Assembly (NCBI RefSeq): GCF_027947535.2
Contig: NZ_JAAGKO020000036.1
Span: forward strand, 24,601 to 88,600
DNA from: Streptantibioticus silvisoli
GTDB taxonomy: Bacteria > Actinomycetota > Actinomycetes > Streptomycetales > Streptomycetaceae
DNA length: 64,000 bases
Reading direction: 5' to 3'
Shown piece by piece: positions 55,024 through 61,914 of the stretch; the first letter of the stretch is position 1; the number at the start of each line of letters is the position of its first letter. The position numbers and the translations under genes are program-made. The notes under the pieces are model-generated. The model worked only from the letters and a program-made list of their open reading frames with translations. It had not been told where the DNA came from and did not search any database.

Positions 55024-55033
55024 TCGCCGGGCC

Positions 55034-57862
55034 TCAGGCGTGCCGGCGGGCCAGCGGTATCCGGCCCGCGCCGTACTGCTCGGACTCGCGGGTGGCGATC
55101 CTGGGCCGCAGACCGGCGGGCAGGTCCTGCCGGCGCTGGATGTTCAGCTTGCGGTAGACCCGGGTCAGATGCTGCTCCACCGTGCTGATCGTGATGCACA
55201 GACTGCTGGAGATCTCCCGGTTGGTGCGGCCGAGCGCCGCCAGCTCGCTCACCCGGCGCTCGGCGTCCGACAGGTGGGCGAGCTTGTCGTCCATCCCGTC
55301 GTGCCGCTGCACCGCCGAGTCCCGCGAGACGTCCAGCAGTGCCACGCAGTGCGCGCCCTTGGCCTGGCACTCCTGCGTCAGATGCCGGGCCCGGCGCACC
55401 GCGACCCGCTGCTGCTCGCTGTCGCCCAGCGCCTGGTAGGCCTCCCCCAGATCGGCCTGCACCTCGGCGAGTTCCAGCTTCCTGCCGAGCCGCTGGAACA
55501 TCTCGGCCGCCTTGTTGAGCAGCACGACCCGTTCCTGGGGCCGGCGGGTCAGCCCCAGCAGGCGCAGCGACGCGCCCCGGACGGTCGAATCGTGCGGGGT
55601 CAGCAGCGCGAGCTGCTCCTCGACCAGTCGGCCCGCCTTGTTGGTGTGGCCCAGGTGCAGCCACACCTCGGCGGCGCTGGACCGCCACGGGACCAGGGCC
55701 GGCCGGTCCAGCCGCCAGCTCGCCATCAGCTCCCCGCAGGCGACGAAGTCGTTCAGCGCCGCCTGGTACTGCCGGCGGGCCAGGCAGCAGCGGCCGCGGG
55801 CGTGCAGGTAGACCAGTCCGAAGGGCGTGCCGAACATCGCCTCCGGCACCGGCCGGTTGAGAATCCCGGTGGCGTCGGCGTGCTTGCCCATCCCGGTGAC
55901 CGTGTGCAGCAGCGTCGCGTACGGTCCGCCGACCCGCACACCCCAGGCGTCCAGCGGCAGGTGGCCGATCGCCGCCTGCGCGTGGCGTTCCGCCGACGGC
56001 AGGTTGCCCTGCCGCAGCGCCACGGACGCGCGGGTCCAGGCGAAGGACGCCAGCCAGCCGGCCGTCCCGCGCGACTCCGCCTCGCCCAGCAGCCGGTCCG
56101 ACCACACCTCGGCCTCCGACAGCCGGTCGGCGTGCACCAGCGTCCACAGCGCCATCGTGATGGGCGGGAAGGTGGCCTCCGACAGCGCACTGCCGTTGAG
56201 TATCTGCTTGGCGTCCGCCACCGCGCCCGGGTCGGCGCCGCGGGCCAGCGCGGTGTCGTACGCCGCCAGCGCCTTCAGCCGGTTGTTGGTGGCCAGCGCC
56301 GAGGTGGTCAGCGGCTGCCGCGCGGGTCGGCCCAGCACGTCGGACACCTTCTCGGCGAGCTGCGGGAACGTGCTGGACAGCAGACGCCGGATGACCTCGG
56401 CCTCGGTGTCGAGGTCCGGCTCGGCGACGGCCATGAGCTTGCCGAGCAGGTCCGGCAGTTCGTCGAACGCGTCCACCTGGCCGTTCCACAGCAGTGATTC
56501 GCACAGCCGCAGGGCCTTGCGGCCGGGGACGAGCCCGGCCCGCAGCGCCGCCAGGAGCTGCGGCACCCGGCGGCTGACCGCTTGCGGGCTGATGCGGCAC
56601 TCGATCTCGGCGAGCGCGATGCCGATCGACGCGCGCTGCCGGTCGTCGGTGCTGAACCGGTGGCCCAGTTCGAGGTAGGTGCGGGCGGTCACGCTGCGGC
56701 CCTGCTGGAAGAGGGTGTCGGCGGCGCTGATCAGCGACTCGATCATCCACGGCTCGTCGGCCGACCCGGTGCTGAGCAGGTGCGCGGCCACCGCGGGGGC
56801 GGGCGCGTTCATCTCGTACAGCACCCGTGCTGCCCTGCGGTGCAGTGCGTCGCGCTCGCCGAGCGGCATGTCGCCCAGCACGGCCGCCGCGGTGGCCGGG
56901 TGCCGGAACCGGGTGCCGTCCAGAATGCCGGTCACCGTGAGTGCGTGCAGCGCCCGCGCGACCGTCTCGCGCGGCAGCCGCAGCAGCAGGGCGAGCACCT
57001 CCTGCGTCGCGCAGTCGCCCAGCAGCGCCAGACCGCGCGCGGTGCCGCGCAGCACCGGCTCCTCCGACGCGAGGCAGCGCACCACACTTTGTTCGAACGC
57101 CGAGCCCGGTACGGGCCCGTCGGTCCGCCCCGCCGGGTCCTCCCCCGCGCGGTCGCGCAGAAGTGCCTGAACGAGGGAGCAATTTCCCCCGGTCAATGCG
57201 TGGTATTCGGTTCCCAGTTCCTGGGCGAATGCGTGACCCGCCGTCACGGACACCATTTCTGCTACGCCTTGGAGGGACAGCGGGGGCAACCAGAGGGGAT
57301 GCACGTTCGGTTGGCGCAGCAACTCGGTCTGGAGCGGGGAGTGCGGTCCGTTGTGACAGGCGCGTTCGGTCAGGATCGCCAGCACGCGCGACGCGTGGAC
57401 ACGGCGCAGGATGTGCTGGAGGTACTGAAGCGATTCCGGATCCGAGTGGTGAACATCGTCCACGCTCAACACGACCGTCTTGGTGCGGGAGAGGTCGAGA
57501 ATGATGCGGACCAGTTCCAGCATCACCTGCGCGCGCGGTCGTTCGGCCGCGGAACCACCCGCCGGCCGGTGCCACTCGCTCAGCAGCTCCGCCGCCCGCT
57601 GCGCGTCCTTGGCCTCCAGGGAGGGGCTGTCGAACAGCTGGGTGAGGGCGGCGAGCGGCACCTTCTGCTCGGCGCCGGCACAGCTGGCGTTGAGGGTCAC
57701 GCATCCTTCGCGTCTGACGACCTCGCCGAACTTCCGCAGCAAAGCGGTCTTCCCGTTGCCGACCGCGGCTGTGATAAGCGCGATTTGGCCGTTCCCGTTA
57801 TGAGTATGTGCAAGGAGATCATTCAACGTGGAAAATTCACGGTCACGTTCGAAAAGCTCCAT
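55034..57862 (-). CDS. LAL-family LuxR transcriptional activator (pathway-specific regulator)
   Basis: A 942-residue large ATP-binding LuxR-type regulator. The P-loop is at 33-39 (AVGNGKT), Walker B at 130-136 (VVLSVDD), a long helical middle section resembles TPR-type repeats, and the LuxR helix-turn-helix is at 864-918 (LSDAERRVSELAALGRTN...). Relatives such as PikD activate macrolide PKS genes, so this is the likely activator of the cluster. It is the only cluster gene on the minus strand and faces an 883-nt region with the type II thioesterase on the other side. The start at 57862 (MELFERDREF) matches family N-termini. The first 100 bp are less GC-rich than the rest. Confidence 0.93.
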   Translation of the reverse strand: MELFERDREFSTLNDLLAHTHNGNGQIALITAAVGNGKTALLRKFGEVVRREGCVTLNASCAGAEQKVPLAALTQLFDSPSLEAKDAQRAAELLSEWHRPAGGSAAERPRAQVMLELVRIILDLSRTKTVVLSVDDVHHSDPESLQYLQHILRRVHASRVLAILTERACHNGPHSPLQTELLRQPNVHPLWLPPLSLQGVAEMVSVTAGHAFAQELGTEYHALTGGNCSLVQALLRDRAGEDPAGRTDGPVPGSAFEQSVVRCLASEEPVLRGTARGLALLGDCATQEVLALLLRLPRETVARALHALTVTGILDGTRFRHPATAAAVLGDMPLGERDALHRRAARVLYEMNAPAPAVAAHLLSTGSADEPWMIESLISAADTLFQQGRSVTARTYLELGHRFSTDDRQRASIGIALAEIECRISPQAVSRRVPQLLAALRAGLVPGRKALRLCESLLWNGQVDAFDELPDLLGKLMAVAEPDLDTEAEVIRRLLSSTFPQLAEKVSDVLGRPARQPLTTSALATNNRLKALAAYDTALARGADPGAVADAKQILNGSALSEATFPPITMALWTLVHADRLSEAEVWSDRLLGEAESRGTAGWLASFAWTRASVALRQGNLPSAERHAQAAIGHLPLDAWGVRVGGPYATLLHTVTGMGKHADATGILNRPVPEAMFGTPFGLVYLHARGRCCLARRQYQAALNDFVACGELMASWRLDRPALVPWRSSAAEVWLHLGHTNKAGRLVEEQLALLTPHDSTVRGASLRLLGLTRRPQERVVLLNKAAEMFQRLGRKLELAEVQADLGEAYQALGDSEQQRVAVRRARHLTQECQAKGAHCVALLDVSRDSAVQRHDGMDDKLAHLSDAERRVSELAALGRTNREISSSLCITISTVEQHLTRVYRKLNIQRRQDLPAGLRPRIATRESEQYGAGRIPLARRHA

Positions 57863-58745
57863 GTGTTTTACCCCCGTGTATACGCACGCCTGGCATGGTA
57901 AAACTCGTTTGGTATTTTCACTCGGCCGTGCACGTATTTATTAAAAGCCTGTTGTTTTCTTGTCGACTGCGGCACCGGGAGCCAGTCCGGCCACGTCGTC
58001 AACGTATCAGATCTGTCACAAGTTGTCTGCGGACGTTTTGGCTCGGGGGATCATTCGGTGTGACACGTGCAAACCTCGTGTTCACCCCGAATGCGGCAGT
58101 GATCGGACCGCGCTGACTGGGGGTCAGTATTAGACACAAGGAGCGGGAGCTGCGGAGGAAATGTGCAGGCCGCCGGTCGGAGGGCGTGCGGCGGGCGGTT
58201 CGCAATGGGGTGGGAATATCCGGCGCCGAACGCCTCGCGCGTGTTGCCGTGATTACATTGCGTGTGCGCCCGCGGCCGGTGCCGGCGGAGGTGAACTCCG
58301 TTGTGGGGTGCGTTTTGCGCTGCCGGCCGGGGAAGCGCCACCGGTGGTGACCGTCGGCGGGCGGGTCGCCAGGCCCTCTTTAGGGGGTGCTAGGGGTTTG
58401 CTTTTCGGACCCCGTTCCTGATGATATTGTCATAATTTCGGCTCGTCGTTGAGGTCAGGTGGATGCGCTTCGCCGCAGGCTCGAATTGCCGGACTTGACG
58501 GTTTCCCCGCTCCCGCTCCGCACATCGGCCCGAAGATGTCCCGGCGGAATGCGGTGCACTGTCCCGTCCGGCCCCGGAAACAGTCGATGTCCCGTATATT
58601 CGCATATCGACGAAATTGCCGGATTGCGGAATTCGACGCCGTACCGAGGGAGGAGCCTGCCATATGGGCCGATGGGCGGTTTCGCCCCGCGGTCTCATAT
58701 GCCGAAGCACCCGTCGCCGTCCACCAGTAGAGGAGCACCAGCACC
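57863..58745. other. Long intergenic region between the LAL gene and the type II thioesterase gene
   Basis: This 883-bp divergent region holds no convincing gene: the short frames present have no family resemblance and no ribosome sites. The LAL promoter should lie in the AT-richer 57870-57970. A TAGGGG direct repeat is at 58381-58396, followed by an AT-rich stretch with CATAAT (58431-58436) as a possible -10. If so, the thioesterase mRNA has a leader of roughly 300 nt. Confidence 0.6.
58379..58401 (+). promoter_or_regulatory. TAGGGG direct repeat upstream of the type II thioesterase gene
   Basis: Two TAGGGG cores (58381-58386 and 58391-58396) lie 10 bp apart, on the same face of the helix, just upstream of an AT-rich possible promoter. 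This is the best copy of the element shared with 53625 and 60366-60392. Confidence 0.6.
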
Positions 58746-59522
58746 ATGGCGAAGCCAGTCGAGGACGACAGCCTGTGGATTCGTCGGTTCCACCCTCGTC
58801 CGGACAGCGAGGTGCGGCTGGTGTGTCTGCCGCACGCCGGCGGATCCGCCAGTTTCTACTTTCCGATGTCGGACATGATGGGAACCTCGGTGGAGGTTCT
58901 TTCCGTCCAGTACCCGGGACGGCAGGACCGCCGCGCGGAGCCGTGCATATCCAGCATCCCCGAGCTGGCCGACCTGGTGGCCGCGGCTCTGGTGCCCTGG
59001 GCGGACCGGCCCCTGGTGTTCTTCGGGCACAGCATGGGCGCCACGCTCGGCTTCGAGGTCGCCCGGCGCCTGGAGCGCGACCACGGCATCGTCCTCGTCG
59101 GCCTGTTCGCCTCGGCCCGCCGCGCCCCCTCCCGCAAGCGCCACGAAACGGTCCACCAGCGCGACGACCGGGGCATCATCACCGAGTTGCAGCGGCTCAG
59201 CGGCACCAACTCGCAGATCATGGGTGATGAGGAACTGCTGCGCATGGTGCTGCCGGCGATCCGGGCCGACTACCGCGCCGCCGAGACCTACGAGTACGAC
59301 CCGGGACCGAAGCTGCGGTGCCCGATCGTGAGCCTGGTGGGCGACGACGACCCCAAGGTGACGATGGACGAGGCGCGCGCGTGGGGCGAGCACACCGAGA
59401 GCAGCTTCGACTTCCAGGTCTTCCCCGGCGGCCACTTCTACCTGGCATCGCACCAGTCCGAGATCGTCAACGCGATATCCGATCATGTACTCACGCAACT
59501 GCGTCTGAAGCCCTCCCAGTGA
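58746..59522 (+). CDS. Type II (editing) thioesterase
   Basis: A 258-residue stand-alone thioesterase of the TEII family, which clears stalled or wrongly primed acyl groups from PKS carrier proteins. The oxyanion region LPHAGGS is at 28-34, the nucleophile Ser 96 in GHSMG, acidic residue about Asp 202 (GDDDP) and His 230 (GGHFYL). AGAGGAG (58729-58735) precedes the ATG by 10 nt. Its stop is 41 nt before the cold-shock-domain gene, and the two probably share a message. Its location beyond the divergent LAL gene and behind a TAGGGG repeat suggests co-regulation with the PKS. A small-scale role in hydrolysing the final product is less likely. Confidence 0.95.
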   Translation: MAKPVEDDSLWIRRFHPRPDSEVRLVCLPHAGGSASFYFPMSDMMGTSVEVLSVQYPGRQDRRAEPCISSIPELADLVAAALVPWADRPLVFFGHSMGATLGFEVARRLERDHGIVLVGLFASARRAPSRKRHETVHQRDDRGIITELQRLSGTNSQIMGDEELLRMVLPAIRADYRAAETYEYDPGPKLRCPIVSLVGDDDPKVTMDEARAWGEHTESSFDFQVFPGGHFYLASHQSEIVNAISDHVLTQLRLKPSQ

Positions 59523-59563
59523 GCGCTGGGGGGCGCGCGGCGGTTCAGGAGGGAAGTACGGGA

Positions 59564-60019
59564 ATGCAGAACACCGGGAAGATCCTGCGGTTCGACGAGA
59601 CCCGCGGTTACGGCTTCATCGCCCCGGAGAACGGTGACGAGGACGTTTTCGTCCACGCGAACGACCTGCTGGAAGAGAAGTATCTGTACCGGGCGGGACG
59701 TGCGGTCGAATTCTTCGTCGAATCGGGTGAGAAGGGGCCGAAGGCGTCCGAGGTGCGACTGATACGGACGTCCACCGCTTCGTCCCCCTTCTCCACCCCG
59801 GTCGCCTCGATCGGGTCGGCCGTCCCGGCGCCGGAGCCGGCGGAGCGGTCCGAACCGGTCGACGGCGCGCTGTGCGACGTGTTGTCGGCCGCCGAGCTGA
59901 GCGCCGAACTCACCGAGGTGCTGCTCGCGGCGGACGAGACGCTCACCGCGCGGCAGATCAAGCAAGTGCGCTCGTGCTTCCTGGCGTTGGCCCGGTCGCA
60001 CAGCTGGACGGACGTCTGA
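59564..60019 (+). CDS. Cold-shock-domain protein with uncharacterised C-terminal extension
   Basis: A 151-residue protein. The ATG at 59564 lies 9 nt after AGGAGGGA (59547-59554); upstream extensions of the frame are not supported. Residues 1-66 form a cold-shock domain with RNP1-like RGYGFIAP (14-21) and RNP2-like DVFVH (27-31), expected to bind single-stranded RNA or DNA. Residues about 67-90 are a Ser/Pro/Ala linker and about 95-145 an amphipathic helical segment (LCDVLSAAELSAELTEVLL...) that I do not recognise. Normal Streptomyces Csp proteins are about 67 residues, so this is more than twice the usual length. It sits directly behind the thioesterase gene and before a hairpin terminator, so it looks like part of the cluster, perhaps a post-transcriptional regulator; that role is inference. 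Confidence 0.85.
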   Translation: MQNTGKILRFDETRGYGFIAPENGDEDVFVHANDLLEEKYLYRAGRAVEFFVESGEKGPKASEVRLIRTSTASSPFSTPVASIGSAVPAPEPAERSEPVDGALCDVLSAAELSAELTEVLLAADETLTARQIKQVRSCFLALARSHSWTDV

Positions 60020-60035
60020 GCCCTTCCGCCACCCG

Positions 60036-60066
60036 AGCCGCGGTCAGCCCTGCGCTGGCCGCGGCT
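60036..60066 (+). terminator. Terminator hairpin after the cold-shock-domain gene
   Basis: Thirteen-pair stem (one T-G wobble): AGCCGCGGTCAGC pairs with GCTGGCCGCGGCT around a 5-nt loop, 16 nt after the stop codon, followed by a short T-rich stretch (TTCGCTTC). Confidence 0.75.
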
Positions 60067-60224
60067 TTCGCTTCCCCCACGCGTTCGGCCCTCGTTCTGC
60101 CCGGCGTCCTCGCCGGTCGCGGCCGCCGGGGGTAGGGGTGGGGAACCGCTGCGAAGCCGTCGTCCACTCCGCGGGCGCGGGCGTGTGCCGGTGCGGCGTT
60201 GACCAGGCGCGGCACCCGGAACGC

Positions 60225-60255
60225 GGTCCCGGCTTACCGGAGATCCGCCGGGACC
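60225..60255. terminator. Second inverted repeat, possible terminator
   Basis: Perfect 9-bp arms GGTCCCGGC and GCCGGGACC separated by 13 nt, followed by TTCGTCGTACC. It could back up the first terminator or act as an upstream site for the next promoter. Confidence 0.4.
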
Positions 60256-60365
60256 TTCGTCGTACCATAGCCGCCCACTCCGCCCGAAATCCGAAATAAT
60301 TAGTTATGCCGACAAGGCGTTTCGGTGAAATCGACTCATTTATCAAGAAGGCGTACGGATGGTTT

Positions 60366-60392
60366 TAGGGGGAGGCTATTCCGCCTTAGGGG
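60366..60392 (+). promoter_or_regulatory. Paired TAGGGG element upstream of the small secreted protein gene
   Basis: TAGGGG cores at 60366-60371 and 60387-60392, 21 bp apart (two helical turns), 78 bp before the ATG at 60471. The shared element suggests this gene belongs to the same regulon as the P450 and thioesterase genes. Confidence 0.5.
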
Positions 60393-60470
60393 TGGTCAAT
60401 GTCCTGCCGCTCTGTGAACATTCTCGGGCACGAAGTCCCATCAATTCAGCGCAGAATTGGGAGAAGAAAT

Positions 60471-60863
60471 ATGAAGCGTGTTACCCGCGGAGTGCTGGCC
60501 GGCGCGGGCGTGGCTGTGGCCGTCGCCGTCGCCGTCGTCTCTGGCCCGGGCGCGGCCTTCGCCGCCACTCCCGCGACCTCCGTCGTCCCTGCGGACACCT
60601 GCACCTCCACCACGTCGGGCAACTCCGTCTCCGGTGGCTGCACCATCTCCACCGCGCTGGGTACCTTCGGCAGCACCTTCAGCGGCACCTTCGGCTCCAA
60701 CGGCATGGGCTCGGGGACCATCGTTCTCCAGGGCGGCATCATCGGGAACATGAACGGCACCTGGAGCGGCGGCCCCTTCACCGGCGGCCCGGCGACCATC
60801 AACTACACCGTTCAGACCCCGGCCGGCCCGGTCAGCGGTTCGTTCCCCGTCACCGTCAACTGA
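60471..60863 (+). CDS. Small secreted Gly/Ser/Thr-rich protein, unknown function
   Basis: A 130-residue protein with a clear Sec signal peptide: basic MKRVTR, hydrophobic core 8-23, Ala-Phe-Ala at 29-31, giving a mature chain of about 99 residues. GGGAGAAG (60459-60466) precedes the ATG. The mature part has two cysteines (44 and 57) that could pair, then short repeats of GTFGS/SGTFGSNG and a glycine-rich tail (GGIIGNMNGTWSGGPFTGG), suggesting a small beta-rich extracellular protein. There is no cell-wall anchor or enzyme motif. I do not recognise the family. It has its own upstream region with paired TAGGGG cores and is followed by a strong hairpin. Whether it belongs to the PKS cluster or to the flanking chromosome is open. 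Confidence 0.8.
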   Translation: MKRVTRGVLAGAGVAVAVAVAVVSGPGAAFAATPATSVVPADTCTSTTSGNSVSGGCTISTALGTFGSTFSGTFGSNGMGSGTIVLQGGIIGNMNGTWSGGPFTGGPATINYTVQTPAGPVSGSFPVTVN

Positions 60864-60890
60864 CCCGACGGACACCGCAGTCCGCACAGA

Positions 60891-60927
60891 CGGCGGCCGG
60901 CCTCCCCGATCGGGGGGCCGGCCGCCG
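60891..60927. terminator. Strong bidirectional hairpin between secreted protein and XRE genes
   Basis: Twelve perfect pairs (CGGCGGCCGGCC with GGCCGGCCGCCG) extended by about four more inner pairs around a short loop. It lies 28 nt after the secreted-protein stop and 23 nt before the stop of the convergent XRE gene. Confidence 0.8.
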
Positions 60928-60949
60928 GCATGCGGTGCGACGGGTGCCG

Positions 60950-61174
60950 CTACCCCGCGCTGTAGGTGAGCAGGTCGCCGGGCTGGCAGCTGAGCACGCG
61001 GCAGACGGCGCTGAGGGTGCTGAACCGGATCGCCTTGGCCCGGTCGTTCTTGAGCACGGACAGGTTGACGACGGTGACGCCGACGCGTTCGGCGAGTTCG
61101 GCCAGCGTCATGTCGCGTTCGGCCAGCAGGCGGTCCAGCTGGACCTCGATCCGGTGCGGCTCCTCCGGCGGCAT
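60950..61174 (-). CDS. Small XRE-family helix-turn-helix regulator
   Basis: A 74-residue single-domain DNA-binding protein: after IEVQLDRLLAERDMTLAELAERVGV comes a recognition helix with TVVNLSVLKN and then a third and fourth helix ending LSCQPGDLLTY. This is the short YozG-like XRE type that usually accompanies a DUF2975 membrane protein. Its ATG (61172-61174) shares a base with the TGA of the DUF2975 gene, so the pair is translationally coupled. It probably binds its own operator, possibly the palindrome at 61802-61834. Nothing ties it to polyketide biosynthesis. Confidence 0.9.
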   Translation of the reverse strand: MPPEEPHRIEVQLDRLLAERDMTLAELAERVGVTVVNLSVLKNDRAKAIRFSTLSAVCRVLSCQPGDLLTYSAG

Positions 61175-61803
61175 CAGACCAGCCCGTCGGTGTCGTCCCG
61201 CAGTCGGGTCCCGCTGCGGAAGGCCGCGGCCGCCGCGGCGATGAGGATCGCCAGGACCACCGGAAGCATGCTCAAGTGGTAGGAGGACTGGACGGCCGAC
61301 GCCACCGGCGTCCCCTTGACCAGGAACTTCGTGGTGATCACGTCCAGCGCCGGGGTGAGGACGCCGATCAGCAGCACGAGGGCGGCGACCAGGCCGAGGC
61401 GCCGCGCGTTGCGGGGCACGAAGAAGTCGCCGTCCCGGAAGGTGCGGGCCGTCCTCAGCAGGATCTCGAAGACCTGGAGCAGCAGCAGGCCGCCGACCAG
61501 GGCGGGCAGTACGAGCAGCAGGCGGTCGCCGACGCCGGGGTGGGCGAAGGTCAGCGCCGCGGTCGAGGTGCCGTGCAGCGTCACGGCTCCGTGGGCCACC
61601 GCGTCGGGCACCCGCGTGGTGGCGTCGATGCGGACCGTGCGGGTCGTGTCCATCGCCGGCAGGGGACCGGTCACGCCCAGGATGGGGAACAGGACGCGGA
61701 AGAGCCCCACCAGCAGCAGGGCCAGTCCCAGGGTCATCTCCAGGACGGGATTGCCGACCCGGGACCATGTTGTGGTGGTCATGCCTCCACCTTCCGTTGG
61801 CAT
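61174..61803 (-). CDS. DUF2975 family membrane protein
   Basis: A protein of up to 209 residues with about four transmembrane segments (near 22-40, 93-112, 137-157 and 181-195 from the first Met) and a loop with FRDGDFFVPRNARRL, characteristic of DUF2975 proteins that are encoded with a small XRE regulator. Function is unknown in the family. The first possible start (61803) lies inside a 33-bp palindrome; the second Met, at 61782 behind GGAAGGTGGAGG, has a much better ribosome site and is more likely, giving 202 residues. The gene ends in a 1-nt overlap with the XRE gene. Confidence 0.85.
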   Translation of the reverse strand: MPTEGGGMTTTTWSRVGNPVLEMTLGLALLLVGLFRVLFPILGVTGPLPAMDTTRTVRIDATTRVPDAVAHGAVTLHGTSTAALTFAHPGVGDRLLLVLPALVGGLLLLQVFEILLRTARTFRDGDFFVPRNARRLGLVAALVLLIGVLTPALDVITTKFLVKGTPVASAVQSSYHLSMLPVVLAILIAAAAAAFRSGTRLRDDTDGLV

Positions 61804-61834
61804 ATCGTTTCTCGATGGTATCGCAAAACGATAT
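61802..61834. promoter_or_regulatory. 33-bp nested palindrome, operator candidate for the DUF2975/XRE operon
   Basis: Outer arms ATATCGTTT (61802-61810) and AAACGATAT (61826-61834) are perfect, and an inner CGAT-GGT-ATCG (61813-61823) has the same centre, 61818. It is an AT-rich island in GC-rich DNA, at the 5' end of the DUF2975 gene. Nested dyads suggest two dimers or a tetramer. Confidence 0.75.
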
Positions 61835-61864
61835 GGCCCGCCACCGTGTCCCGCCGCCGGGCCG

Positions 61865-61903
61865 CCGCGGCCCCGGGGGAGGGCGGGTCGCCCGGGGCCG
61901 CGG
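61865..61903 (-). terminator. Hairpin downstream of the amylase gene
   Basis: Perfect 13-bp arms CCGCGGCCCCGGG and CCCGGGGCCGCGG around a 13-nt loop, 11 nt beyond the amylase stop codon. It should end amylase transcription before the DUF2975 operon. Confidence 0.8.
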
Positions 61904-61914
61904 CTGAGGGGGTG

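Larger units (their letters stand above)
60020..60470. other. Intergenic region after the cold-shock gene
   Basis: These 451 bp hold two hairpins (60036-60066 and 60225-60255), an AT-rich stretch at 60290-60360 unlike the surrounding DNA, and two TAGGGG cores (60366 and 60387) before the secreted-protein gene. I see no gene on either strand with a credible start and ribosome site. Confidence 0.6.

Noticed and set aside
58449..58730. A 93-codon frame just before the thioesterase gene
   Set aside because: No ribosome site, no recognisable features, and the codon pattern is not that of a Streptomyces gene. It was left as leader sequence.
52249..60470. Deoxysugar biosynthesis or O-methyltransferase genes
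   Set aside because: None are present; the only tailoring genes found are one P450 and one glycosyltransferase-like gene.
60359..61282. A + strand frame of 307 codons
   Set aside because: It covers the secreted-protein gene in a different frame and runs antisense through the XRE gene; the signal peptide and ribosome site support 60471-60863 instead.
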